From Floccularia luteovirens (Eukaryota; Basidiomycota; Agaricomycetes; Agaricales; Squamanitaceae): a stretch of 64,000 nucleotides of DNA. Position numbers and translations under genes: made by a program. Shown piece by piece: positions 36,659-48,811 of the stretch (position 1 is the first letter of the stretch; each line of letters starts with the position of its first letter). The stretch spans positions 2,976,001 through 3,040,000 of the forward strand of contig VSJF01000001.1 in the NCBI GenBank assembly GCA_009739215.1, given 5' to 3'. The notes below the pieces were generated by a model, which searched no databases, was not told where the DNA came from, and saw only the letters and a program-made list of their open reading frames with translations.

Positions 36659-39600
36659 ATGCAGTCCCTTCGTTCGCGGCCTTCCCAGGCACCTCGTAAG
36701 GTGCAGCGCTCAAAGCTATCGAAGAATGTCTCTCTACGGGATTCCAAGAAATCACGCGTTGATGATAAAATAAAGAAACGGATGTCAATGCGCTATGCAC
36801 AGATATCTGGTCCAACGGAACTTAATGATGTCCCTCCTGTCCCTGGCTTTGTGGGCTCAGCATCCACCAGTCAACGTGGTGCTGCGTCAATGAAAGGTGA
36901 CGAGGATATAGCTGATTCATTGAATAGAGAGGGTAAGGCCAGTGTTGAAGACATGGAGCTGTTAAGCATTGATGATTTTGACCCTGATGTCTGTAAGTTG
37001 GTCTCAGAACTGAAGTGAACTTCTCAAGGATAAAACTTTTTTTTCAATTTTACAAGACCTGAAATTGAAATTGGCAAACTCTACGGAAGCAGAACTGAGG
37101 TCTCTGCAGTCGTCGCTGTTTCAAGCGAAGGAGGATACCGCAGTAGAATTACAACGGAGTGTATTCAAGAAGTTTGTGCAATCATCCTACGCCTCAATTG
37201 TAAAACCTGATATTGCTACAAAAACATAGCTACGCAGAATTTGTCTTAATCTCCAAGGAGATATCCGTACTGGAGAACGAAATGCTCGAGCTCAAAGACC
37301 TGCTCTCAGAATACAAATCCATGCCCTCCATGCTGCATATACCTGATCCGACCTCTGCTCCAAATAGTATACTCTCAACCTACAAACGGTCTTCCGTCGC
37401 AGACCTACGCATCCTCTATTTTAATCAAATGCAATCCCTGCACGCGACTATCGAAGGCGCGGTAAAATTTGTTCCCACAACTCCAGGTCGGCACGTTGTA
37501 GGCGAATTGGATGGTGTCGTGAACTTGAATACTGCGACTTACAAAGTAGTCGGGAAAGTCAAATTTGTTGTTCTGGATGATGCCGTTTTGGTAGCACGAC
37601 GGCGGAGACGTAACGGAGGTGAAGGTGGTGGATCTGCAGTAAATGACGGAAAGTTAGTTGCAGAGAAATGTTGGGCATTAAATGAAATGCTAGTCTTGGA
37701 TACGAAAGATTCATCGAGTGAGAGATTAATTTTGTTGATTACAGACCTGAAGTTAACCCATTCCTGAAGAGATGACAAATGTCTTCAAGATCAAACAGGG
37801 AAAGGAAACCAATGTGTATCGTACAGAGTCGGCAGCTGAAAAGAAGAACCTACTATCCTTATTTCGTCAAGTTGCAGATGAGCTTGCAGCGAAACGCCGA
37901 AAAGAGAGAGAGGGTGAACACGAGAGGAGAAAAAGTATGTGGCAAGGAGGGATGGCTGTAGGACAGGTACGTCAGTTTTATGTCTATGAACAATTTTTTT
38001 CAACGAGTACATAAATAGCGTAATTCGGTCATTCCGCCACTCCCAGAATGGATGGCTGACCTTGCTAGGAGGGGCGGTGACATCCCAGGAATGGGTGATG
38101 GTGCAAAGGAAAAGGCAGAAAGAGACACACGATGGGTGGGTGAATGGTCAGACAATTTGACTGTGTCTATTGCCCTGAAGGAATGGGACAAAGCAGTTGA
38201 ACTTGTGGAACAAGGTTTATAAGGCAGTCCGTGCTGTAAAAAAAGGACTAACCTTCTCGAATTTCTAGGCCAAGCGAAACTCCCCGCGAACCCACTTATT
38301 GCCACTAAACTCCCTTCTCTGAAAGCCGAATTGACGTCTGCTTTACTTTCCGCCTTGTCCCTTCAGTCAAACAGGAAGACTACTGTTGTCAAACTGATAT
38401 CTCTGCTTAATCAACTCAAGGCTGGTGTTGCGGCATGTACAACTTTCCTTAACATGCGTTCTGAGGTTTTGAGAGCAACCATGCGCAAGATCCGATTTGA
38501 AGGACATATTGGATCATACATTGGTGATTTGTCGGTCGTATACTTTACAGGTATCAAACATACTGCAGATTGGTATCTTGCAAGTTTCAAAGAGAACGAG
38601 GTTGCCAGTGGTAGGGTGTTTCTTCTGCTTATTTGTTCACAATCAATTTAATACAGAATTTTGTAGCATTTATCTCATGGGCAAAACTACAGATTGAAAC
38701 CTTTGCATCCGTTTTCAGGAAGCAGGTTTACACCAAGGACGTTGATCCGAAAATAGTGGAAGATGCTAGAAATATTACGCTTCTGCAAAGTAGAAAGGTA
38801 AGATACTGCCATGTAAACTAACTAGTCATAAGTCTTAGCCGGTCATTTTCCTCAGCTTCTTCAAGAATACGGTCTTGATTTCCGATTCCTTCTTCACAAC
38901 CTTCTACTCGAAAATCCTCAAGAATATGGAACTCCACAGCCCAAATTTTCCATACAAGCCCACAGAACATCAAAACAGTTGGCTCCTGCCGCAGCCGCGA
39001 AGAACAAGAAAGAAATTCAATCCCCTCCTCTTCTAAGCACCCCAACACCTCCGTCTATCCCTACGGTACCTCAATCACCCATTCGACGCCGCCCTTCACC
39101 CGCTCCGTCAACAGTTTCCACCTCATCTAACCCACTCTCTATTGCAGATACTGATTCACTTCATCCGCCACTTTCGACCTCTGCTAAAACTAGTAGAATT
39201 ATTAATGGCCTCAATCTTTCACAGCATTCTATTTCTTCCATTCAGAACGAAGCTCCACACTCTGCTGAACGTACTCCTTATGGTAATGGTACGAGTTCTC
39301 CGGTTAGCTCACGTCCACCATATACGGCTGGCTATCCTGCACGATCCCGGACACCAGTCCCTGCTGCTGCAACACCACCTCCAAGACCATCGACCCCAGT
39401 CTCTGCTCCTATTATACCTCCTTCATCACCTATTCCTCGATACACGAGAACACCACCAGCTTCTGCTGCTCCTCTGCGTAATGGCGTCATAATGAGAGAG
39501 GCTGATAGAGCCGATTGGTCGGAAGATAAATCAGGTATGAGAGACCGCCCACAGAGGGACCTGCGGAGTAGTCCTGTGCCTCGAAGTCCGGCGCCTCCAC

Positions 39601-39683
39601 CACGATCAATAAACAGACCTGGAAGTATAACAGGCCCACGGTCACGTCCGGTTGCCGTACCTCAACATGATGGCATGATTTGA
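36659..39683 (+). CDS. EXO84: Exocyst subunit Exo84 with proline-rich tail
   Basis: The start at 36659 gives a basic N-terminus. The Vps51/Exo84-type coiled coil follows (YLKLKLANSTEAELRSLQSS, then YAEFVLISKEISVLENEM across an intron at 37170-37229). A PH-like domain lies at about 37480-37870 (YKVVGKVKFVVLDDAVLVA, CWALNEMLVLDTKDSS, MTNVFKIKQGKETNVYRTES), using a 49-base intron at about 37719-37767. The helical cullin-repeat C-terminus follows (ELVEQGQAKLPANPLI-type sequence near 38200-38300). The last exon adds about 230 residues rich in Pro and Ser, ending at the TGA at 39681-39683. Exo84 is part of the octameric exocyst that tethers secretory vesicles to the plasma membrane. Its final bases are duplicated at 57.1 kb. 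Confidence 0.9.
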
Positions 39684-40356
39684 TGGACTATCTACACTTC
39701 CTAGCACTTCCCTATTGCATATTAATTATTTGATTCTATACCCTTGCGTGATACCTTTTATATAAGTTCGTAAGGCCTTCAGGATATTATAATTTTAAAT
39801 TCAGAGAGGGCGATCTGAATGAATGACACCTAAGAGCTAAACGCAAGATTTTGACATTCCCAGACCTATCATCTGAAGAAGTCGTAATGTTCTTACTTTT
39901 ATTCAGCATCGAATAACACACAAAATCAAATTTTGTTATCTGACAAGGAGTTTGTACATTCTGTTCACTTACATCTGACAAAATTGCAATACATGGCACT
40001 GTGAAACTAATATGGCGACGGATTGACTGTTGTCTTAAGGAATCACAAGTAGCAGTTCATCTTCTTTGACGAGTCAAAGTTACCCCTCATATAACATCCG
40101 GTTGGCGTCAATAGGAGTTGAATTGTCCCAATGTGAACACAGCACTAAGTCCCCCTACTTACATAGCGGGAATGAAACCTCTGTTCGGGATATGATAGAC
40201 AGATGCAACACTATAGGAGGAAATATATAATAGCAAATGATATCGCCCGAACTCAACGGAAACTTGTTCCAATAAACAACATTCTCGAATTCATCATGGA
40301 GAGGGGACTAGATATATAAATATTGAGTGAATAGACGAAGTTTATGGAGAATCTAT
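39684..40356. other. Intergenic, EXO84 to monooxygenase copy 1
   Basis: Shared 3' flank of two convergent genes and part of the tandemly duplicated unit. Parts align with 57180-57397, where the stretch is shorter. No gene is supported. Confidence 0.5.
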
Positions 40357-41528
40357 TTAACACTGACCCGGAGGGACATCAACGTCATCTAAGTACCACG
40401 CCTCTGCGAATAACTTGTGAGCACAACACCAAAATATAATGTACAATGATTCATTCTTACTATTGGCTTGTGGATCCTTATCAGCAACAGTCTCACCATC
40501 ACCTAACCAGTAAAGACGATTTTTAACATTATCCAATGGTTCGTAATCATAATCTTCCCAACGAGGATGAGCCAATGCTTTCGCTACGTGTGAAGAAGAA
40601 CCTATTTTTTTGGTTCCGTAGGTATAGGTAGGCGGGTTCATGGAAATATTGGAAAAAACGTACCAGGCCAAATTGCTACCACCCTCCCTTCTTCTTTCCC
40701 GACTTTATACCAAGAGCGACATTTTGATCCAAATATGGTCTATTGGATTTTTTCATTTTTGAGCATGACTTGGATCTATGAGTGAAAAAGAAGGAGGAAA
40801 GAGTTACCTTAGGGAAGTAACTCTACAAGATTACGAGTTAAGCTAGGTCTTTACAAAAGAAATAAAATCCAATCTTACCTCCAAATATTGATCAAAGTCA
40901 TCAACTGCTTGTTTCTTAATCTCCATACTTTTGATTCTTTCCCTTTGCATCTTCAATGTCGCAGCTACTGCATAGTCTACCTGGCGTTCGACAATAAGTA
41001 ACAGAGTACCTGCTCCCACACCGGAGTTCGGTCCTAAGGATTGGAAGTAATTTGGGAATTTGTCCACGACGACTGATAGGTACGACCGTGGGTGTGGAGT
41101 GTTGTGGTCCTTGAGGTCAATTCCACCCCTGCCGATGATAGAGAAATCATATCGGAAGGAGGTATCGAAGCCTTCGTTTTTCAAATTGCGTCAGACTAGT
41201 GTTTTATACGTCGTAATTGATAGATGATGTTTTATCATACCTGTTGCGCATATAATAACATCGAGTTCTTGCAATTTTCCATCTTCAGTTTCTATCCCAT
41301 TGGGAGTCACTCTCTTGATGAGACTTGGAATGAAGTCAACCTGCACGTAATTATGAGACGACGAATATCTATAATCAGGGGGTGAATGATATACATACGT
41401 TGTCTTCACACAGTGCTTCCAAATAACCCGGTCCTGGTGTCAATCGTCGACAAGCAACTTTGAAGTCAGGGATTACTAAATAGCAGATGTTGCATCAATG
41501 AATCTTGACTACCCTAAAATTTAAAGTC

Positions 41529-41910
41529 TGTTGCGTCAGCACGATCACATGATGGATTACATAATTCGTCACGTGATAAGTCAGATGATATGTCACATGA
41601 TATGTCACATGACTACACTCACATATGCCCTATGCCCTATGCATCACGTGCAATATGACTAAACATGTTCTATAACCTTCTACAAGGTTCTATGAAGTAG
41701 ACATGTGACTATGACGGACATAGCACGGACCCTTATGCAAATATGTACATACAGCTAGAACTGTATATAAGGACACTCTTATGCGAATAGATACCTTGTC
41801 CTATTCTATAGGTAGTAGTAGTAACACTAACCGTAAGGTGTGATCTAAGTAAGCACAAGGTAAGATCTTTGAGTTCCTCCACTGTGTCTTGCACACATGG
41901 CTGCTCAACA
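41529..41910 (+). repeat. 5' LTR of element A
   Basis: 382 bases, TG...CA termini. A TATATAA box lies at 41764-41770. U3 has several CACGTG/CACATG-type palindromes, a duplicated ATGATATGTCAC, a duplicated TATGCCC and a hairpin, AACCTTCTACAAGGTT. Confidence 0.93.
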
Positions 41911-41923
41911 GGTTATGGGCCCC
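41911..41923 (+). other. Primer-binding site of element A, initiator-tRNA half type
   Basis: GGTTATGGGCCCC follows the LTR directly. Its complement reads GGGGCCCATAACC, which fits the anticodon arm of initiator tRNA-Met (CAT anticodon) rather than the tRNA 3' end. Drosophila copia and yeast Ty5 are primed this way. Confidence 0.75.
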
Positions 41924-42384
41924 GGTTGTCAGTCTCAATGGCGCATCCGTCGCTGCCTATGATGACGGTGACTTAAAGCTCTTACCTCTTGTGAAGTGAC
42001 TCCCCCATGCTCCCTTAATTGGTAGAAGCATTGGTGGCTTGTCCACTCTACAAGTGATTGAGTCTGAACGTTGTTCATGACAAAAAATCTATGCGAGCCT
42101 TATGTGTCTTGACAGTGTCTTTACACTGAGTTGAACATTGTGCTGATGCAACATTAATTTGTAGCTCACCAACAACCAACTTTTATCAAGTACAATATGC
42201 AACACACTGTATTCCAAGCTGTTTCCTTTGTATTCGCTGGAGCGCGCTGGCTTGAGTGGAAAAGTGCCATGACGACCTACCTGCAACACGCAGCTGTATG
42301 GTCAGTGGTGTCTGGAACTCGCCGTTGTCCGTCGCCACAGGATCCCAACAATGTCTCTGAGACAATGATCTTGCTGCAGCAGAC

Positions 42385-42738
42385 TGTTGCGACAGCAACA
42401 ATCACATGACTGATTACATAATTGATCATGTGATGGAGCACGTGACTGATGACGTGTCTCACACTCATATGCTCTATGGCACGTGATATCCACGAACATT
42501 CTACAAGGTTCTATAACCTTCTATATGTAGTCACATGATATGTTAGTGTACCTGCGCACGGACCATTGTACAAAGCTGTACAAACAGCAATTATGTATAT
42601 AAGTAGAGCTACTGGACCTTATGTCCTTTGTCGAATTTCATTCGTAGTAGTCAGTACTAGTTCTAAGTCTCTAAGTCTAAGTAAGCTCTAAGGTAAGATC
42701 AGTCCCCTCTACTGTGTAAAACAGGGTGCTGCTCAACT
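42385..42738 (+). repeat. 5' LTR of element B
   Basis: 354 bases with a TATATAA box at 42596-42602. The last base is T where the 3' LTR has A. It shares blocks with LTR A (TGTTGCG start, TTCTATAACCTTCTA, AAGGTAAGATC, GCTGCTCAAC end), so the families are related. Confidence 0.93.
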
Positions 42739-42751
42739 GGTTATGGGCCCC
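42739..42751 (+). other. Primer-binding site of element B
   Basis: Same GGTTATGGGCCCC as in element A, directly after the LTR. The leader beyond it (GTCTCAATGGCGC, CGTCGCTGCCTATGATGAC) is also shared. Confidence 0.75.
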
Positions 42752-43019
42752 GGTGCCAGTCTCAATGGCGCGTTCGTCGCTGCCTATGATGACCAGGACT
42801 GGATCCTTACCTTTAGAGAAGTGACTCTCTGGAGACTCCCTTAACCAGGTAGAGACCCAGTGTTGTCCACTCTATCAAGTGGCCTAGATCGTAATAGTTG
42901 ACTATGTCGACTCTATGCGAGCCCTTTCTTGTTGGCGCAGTACTCTGGACTGTGTTGAACGTTGTGCTGAAGCTCTTTGTTGTAGCTCACCCAACACCCA
43001 ACTTTTAAGCAAACAAGAA

Positions 43020-46000
43020 ATGTCTTCTCAAGTATTCCAAGCTGTTTCTTTTGTCTTCTCCGGTGCACGTTGGTATGAGTGGAAGACCCAAATGGTCAAC
43101 CACCTCCAAGCGTCCCAGTTGTGGCAAGTTGTGTCGGGTCTTAGGACTCGTCCGTCTCCAAGGTCTGCGGACCAAGTAGACGAGCGCATGGTTGTGCTCA
43201 CTTATGCCTGGGACGATAAAGACAATGCTGCCATTGGGCAATTAAAACAATGCCTCTCCCCTGAGATTCAGAACCTCGCTGCAAAGGCAGGGTGTACCAC
43301 GTCTAAAACGATATGGGATTGGTTAGTTGCACGGTATGAGGTCAAGGAGCTAGGGACCATCTTCGAGCTCTACAAGAAGTTGAAAGACTTCAAGCTTGGA
43401 GGAGGCAACCCAGAGCCCGATTTCCTCCGTCTCAATGACATATTCGGGAGATTACAGCAAAATGACTGTGAAATCCCTGAGTTGTTGCAGGCGTTGATCG
43501 CGTTATCAGCGATTCCAGATAAATGGAATACCGTAATCGCCAATTTGCTGCAAAACAGAAATGCGCAAACACTCAAATTAGTAGACGTCACGCAAGCCGT
43601 CCAACACCAGTTTTCTGGAACAAACATTACCAGAGCCACTACTGGCGGTGGAGGACAGGCAAATAAGATGTCGAACGTTAAGCCTAAACAATCAAACCCC
43701 CAATATAAAGACCAGTCTCAAAATAAAAAAGAAGACTCTCCCAAAGACGGTCAAAAGGGCGGCAAGAAGCAGCGTGGTAAAAGGGGTAGTAAAGGCAAAG
43801 GAGAGAAAGGAAAAGCAAAAACAGCGGAAGATCAGAATGAGGAAGGAAGTAGTTCACACATCGCCTCTGTGGCTATCATGCCACCTAACTCACTGGCGAG
43901 TCGTATTGAGCCTCCTAGTGCTCCGACTCCCAGGCCGAACTTCTTCCGGGAAAATCCCCACAAGTTCTACACTCCACCAGCTGCTAGTACCTACACTGGT
44001 ATGCAGGCGTTGAGACATCCTGAGACACCCTATAAAAGTGTCAAAAGGAGTAGGGAGCTTGTAGACCAGCAAGGTCTGCCACGGCGACCACAGCATCTTC
44101 GTGTTCATGAGGAGACTGTGTTGTTACGTGAGTGGTTGGAACCCTCGACCTCTAGATTAGAGGAAGTACCGGAAGAGGTAAGTGCACCTCCATCAAAGCG
44201 AATAAGAACCGCCTCACCAGAACCTTGGGAACTGCGCCTGGCCTGTTCGGACTCAGGTGATAGTGTATCTCTCGGATCGGAGGAAGAGGACTGGGACTAT
44301 CCATGTCCCGCTAACGGTTGGACAGAGATGGAGGTTGACACGGAGATTGCGGACGCTGCAGGAATTGGGCGCATCAATGAAGTGCTTGAATCCGGATACG
44401 TGAATGAAAGGCAAGTACCTTTAACTTCTTACACACAAAGCAACAAGATTGATCGTGACCCACAGTGCCCTATTTTAGCTGGCTGCAGCGGCGGACTATT
44501 ATGTACCTTGTCACATGTATCTCTTGGCCCTTCACAGGGCAATATAAATAATCATTTTGCTGTTTGTTCGAAGTGTAAGGGAAAAGCAAAGGATCCTAAT
44601 CATGCATCATGGATTATGGATTCTGGAGCATCGATGCATTTTACAAGTCAATTAATGGACTTCATTGAGTATAATACTCTGAAGACACCTATACCCATCG
44701 CAACAGCCTCTGATGAAGTTGTATATGTTGAGGGACAAGGTACCGTAATGATGAGTCATGAGATAGTTATACCTCTCAATGGAAACAAAGAGAGAAGAAC
44801 ACGTAAGACGACTAGGATATCTCCAGTCTATTATATCCCTAGATTGAGCGGACGCCTGCTCTCTATGGGACAGTTCCTGGCTGAAAAGGGGAACAGTGTT
44901 AGAGGGAAAGAGTCTCTCATCAATATGCATGATTATAAAGGCGTCCCCTTCTTGTCCTGTGAACCTCACATAAAAGGTGATACCATATACTGGTGTGATG
45001 CTCGCATAGTACGCAAACCCAGTGATAAAGCCTCTGTCATGGTGTACAAAGTTACCTATGATACATGGCATAAGAGATTTGGACACCCGTCTAAACGGGT
45101 TCTCCAGAAAGCACCTGAGAATACAATTGGTCTTCCGTCTTCTATGGAAGTGCCTAAGGAACACCCATTATGTCCGGGCTGTCTCCGAGGAAAGCAACAT
45201 AGTAAGTCTTTCCCCCAGAGCTCTTCACGAGCTTCTGCACCATTTGAGTTGGTTCACTCTGACTTAAAGCAGTTTCCAATCGCAAGTTATCACAAATATC
45301 GCTATGTAATAACCTTCCTTGATGACTTCACGTCTCATGCATGGACTATGAATTTGCGCCATAAATCCGACTTGGTGGCTGTAATGAAAAAGTTCACTGC
45401 ATTCGTTAAAGTGCAACACAACACTGAAATCAAAAAGTGGCGCTTTGATGGAGGGGGTGAATACCAGCAGATTGAAGTGTTGCTGAAGGAAATGGGAGTA
45501 CTCGTTGAGAAATCAGTACCATATGAACAACAGCAAAATGGTCGAGCAGAATGTCTAAATCGCACCTTAATGGATAAAGCGGAAGCAATGCGACATGACG
45601 CCTGTCTACCAGATAGCTGGTGGGAATTTAGCGTGGAACAAGCAGTACACGTCTACAACCGTTCTCCTATGGCGCGCCTTAAATGGCGCACTCCATTTGA
45701 AGTATTAAATAAAATTAAACCGGAAGTCAATCATCTCAGAGTATTTGGATGTGCAGCCTATGTCTATCTCCCCGAAGAAAAACGGGTGAATAAACTCGCT
45801 CCTAAATCAGAGCTGATGGTATTCATTGGACACCCTGAAGGAGTAAAGGGCTATCGCTTTATGCGACTGCACAACAATAGCATTTTTGTGGCAGCTACTG
45901 CCATCTTTGATGAGCTTTCCTTTCCAAAATGTCCAGATCAGAAAAATCGTGGTGTTACTGAATTAGGACAAGATCCCCCACCTCAAAGTCCAGATAATTC

Positions 46001-48221
46001 TGACGATGAGGATAGTGACGCTTCTGAGCAAAGCTCACATTACGAACCAAATGTTGATAATGAGTCCGTTAGACCAGACAACCATTACCCGGAGTACCCT
46101 GTGAACTATGAAGAGGTCCCTAGCTCTCCAAGGAGACGACCTCAACAAATTGTTCACAGACCACCCATTCCTTTCCATGGGAGTGAGGGACTTGACGAAG
46201 CCCCCACACCCCCTGTGTCTCCAAACAGGGAATATCGACACTTGCCTCCACTGTCACCTAGACCTAGGAGTGCAGCAGATGATATTGAGTATGCGCGACA
46301 TCAAAGAACAGGCATGCCTGAACAGCAGTTTGTTCCCAGACAAGAACCGCCGCGACGCTCAGAGAGACAGAGGAGAATACCTAGACGTGTCACAGAAGAC
46401 AATGCTTATGGGAACACGAACCCTCAGGATATACTCCTGAATCAGGATGATTTAGTGTATTGGCGAGATAATGTGGACCAACATTGGGTTACACAGCCGC
46501 GACAGGTTCCCGTACCTAGTCCCGCGCAATCACGCCCATCTGACAATACACGCCCTGATATAAGCACTAGGGAAAATGGATCAGATGAACCTGATGTTGC
46601 AAAACTAGCACAGGAAGGGGGTGTAGAATTCACGGCATACTTGCTTGCCATGGGCGCATCAGCTGTGGATCTTACTCCAACTCAATTTCGTGATATAGCG
46701 CGCCTACCCAAGGCTGCCAGGGATGAATGGTATGTTGCTTGCCGCGAAGAAATGGAGGCTCTTCGTAAGCGCGACGTAATGTCTGGCCTTGTAGATCTAC
46801 CCCAAGGTCGAAGGGCAGTTAAAAACAGATGGGTGTTTGTGACCAAGTCCGATGGTCACAAGAAAGCACGACTAGTTGCCAAAGGTTTCTCACAAGTAGA
46901 AGGGCTAGACTTCGAAAAGATCTTCTCGCCAGTTGTAAGATTTGAAACTGTGCGCATCCTTCTCGCACTAGCTGCGCTGAAGAATTGGGCTATTACAGGC
47001 CTGGATGTCAAGAGTGCCTTTCTGTATGGCAAACTTGAAGAAGAGATCTATATGGTCCAACCTGAAGGCTTCGTTGTCAAAGGACAAGAGAAAAAAGTCA
47101 CCCCCTTACAAAGAGCAATTTATGGCCTTAAACAAGCCGCTCTAGCGTGGTGGAGAGAACTTGTAATGAGTATGGAAGAGCTTGGCTTCCAACGTACTCA
47201 GAGTGATGCAGGAATATTTGTCCATTGGTCAAAAGACCGACAAAATATTGTGATCGCGGTAGTCTATGTAGACGACGCAATCTGGACAGGGTCTAATCCT
47301 ACCCTGGTTAACAAGCTCAAAAAGGAATTTATGAAGAAATGGGAATGTCACGATCTGGGAGATGTCAAGGAATTCCTTGGCATGCGCATTGAGCGAAGCG
47401 GTCAGTCTTACAAGATAGACCAAGTAGCTTACCTGAAAAAGGTTCTTGCGTGCTTCGGCATGGTGAATGCTCGTAGAGCTGATACACCACTCCCTGCTGG
47501 CTATAAACCAGTCCCTAATGAGGGAACCGCGACCCCTGCTCTGAGAACAGAGTTTCAATAAATCATTGGAAGTTTGCTGTATCTAATGATTGGAACTCGA
47601 CCTGATATTGCTTACGCAGTAATCAGGTTATCAACTTTTTCAGCAAATCCAACACCAGACCATGTCGACAAGGCAAAATACATTATGAGGTACTTGGTCG
47701 GTACCCAGGACTACACAATTAATTATGTGGGCAAGTCCGGTGAAGGATTATATGCCTACACTGATTCTGATTGGGCATCTGACGAAACGTCGCGTAAGTC
47801 CCATACAGGTTTCTACATGATGCTAGCTAAAGGCATCGTCGCGTAGCAAAGCCGCAGACAAAAAACCATAGCACTAAGCTCCACTGAGGCCGAATATATG
47901 GCAGGCTCTGACTGTTGTCGCCAACTCATGTGGATGCGAAATGTCTTTGATGAGGTTGGTTTACCCTTCGTAAAACCAATACCAATCTATATGGATAATC
48001 AGGGAGCAAATTTCATAGCTTCCAATCCTGTCACCGAACGGCGCACAAAGCACATTGACATCCGTTACCACTATATACGAGAGTGTATCGAAAACGGAAA
48101 AGTCAAGGTTTTCTTCGTTGAAGGAGTAAACAATTCAGCAGACATGTTAACAAAACCTCTGTCTAACATTCTTTTTCATAAGTGCCACACCCAACTACAG
48201 CTTGAATTTTATTCGCAGTAA
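43020..48221 (+). pseudogene. Copia Gag-Pol polyprotein of element B with two nonsense codons
   Basis: One reading frame of 1733 codons. The Met at 43020 (MSSQVFQAVSF) matches the Gag start of element A; an upstream ATG at 42915 is in frame too. Rough residues: Gag core 60-165; Lys-rich tract 217-270; conserved block 310-430; protease WIMDSGAS near 533; pre-integrase HKRFGH and CPGC at 684-718; integrase D-D-E in HSDLKQ, RFDGGGEY and GRAECLNR (747, 808, 841); reverse transcriptase 1267-1420 with YVDD; RNase H TDSDWAS near 1581 and STEAEYMA near 1621. A TAA at 47559-47561 and a TAG at 47844-47846 interrupt the end of RT and RNase H without shifting the frame. No CCHC zinc knuckle is seen. This copy cannot make full RNase H, but everything before the first stop is open. 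Confidence 0.95.
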
Positions 48222-48314
48222 TTTGGTTGATGCCTCCTAAGAGTGAGAAGCACATAGTAGATCTATTGCAGATCATAACAATGATGCTAATTCTCTGGCA
48301 CTATTACTCTATTT

Positions 48315-48696
48315 TGTTGCGTCAGCACAATCACATGATGGATTACATAATTCATCAGGTGATGAGTCAGATGATATGTCACATGATATGTCACATGACT
48401 ACACTCACATATGCCCTATGCCCTATGCATCACGTGCAATATGACTAAACATGTTCTATAACCTTCTATAAGGTTCTATGAAGTAGACATGTGACTATGA
48501 CGGACATAGCACGGACCCTTATGCAAATATGTACATACAGCTAGAACTGTATATAAGGACACTCTTATGCAGAATAGATCCCTAGTCCTATTCTATAGGT
48601 AGTAGTTAGTAACTAACCCGTAAGGTGTGATCTAAGTAAGCACAAGGTAAGACTTTGAGTTCCTCCACTGTGTCTTGCACACATGGCTGCTCAACA
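48315..48696 (+). repeat. Solo LTR of family A inside element B
   Basis: 382 bases, same ends as the LTRs of element A but with about a dozen differences. Flanked by the perfect 5-bp target duplication TATTT (48310-48314 and 48697-48701). No internal sequence is attached, so it is the product of LTR-LTR recombination of a later family A insertion. Confidence 0.92.
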
Positions 48697-48811
48697 TATT
48701 TAACTAGAGACACACTATTGAGATTGTTCTCTAGTTGCTGTCTCTATCTCCACTTAGATACCAGAATGACATCCTTCAAAGGACTCACACTGTGTACTAA
48801 GTGAGGGGGTG

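Noticed and set aside
37719..37790. Apparent frameshift in EXO84 near 37.75 kb
   Set aside because: A 49-base GTGAGA...AAG intron restores the frame and gives the expected KDSS-MTNVFKI sequence.
39142..39492. 116-codon Leu/His-rich frame inside EXO84
   Set aside because: Out-of-frame shadow of the proline- and serine-rich Exo84 tail. The bias follows from that codon composition.
41590..41660. Short tandem repeats resembling a CRISPR or minisatellite unit
   Set aside because: Only two or three units of about 15 bases, located in the U3 of an LTR and repeated with it at 48.3 and 53.8 kb; the genome is eukaryotic.
42915..43019. Upstream in-frame ATG as the start of the element B polyprotein
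   Set aside because: Gag of element A begins at the position matching 43020, and the 35 codons before it match leader sequence rather than Gag.
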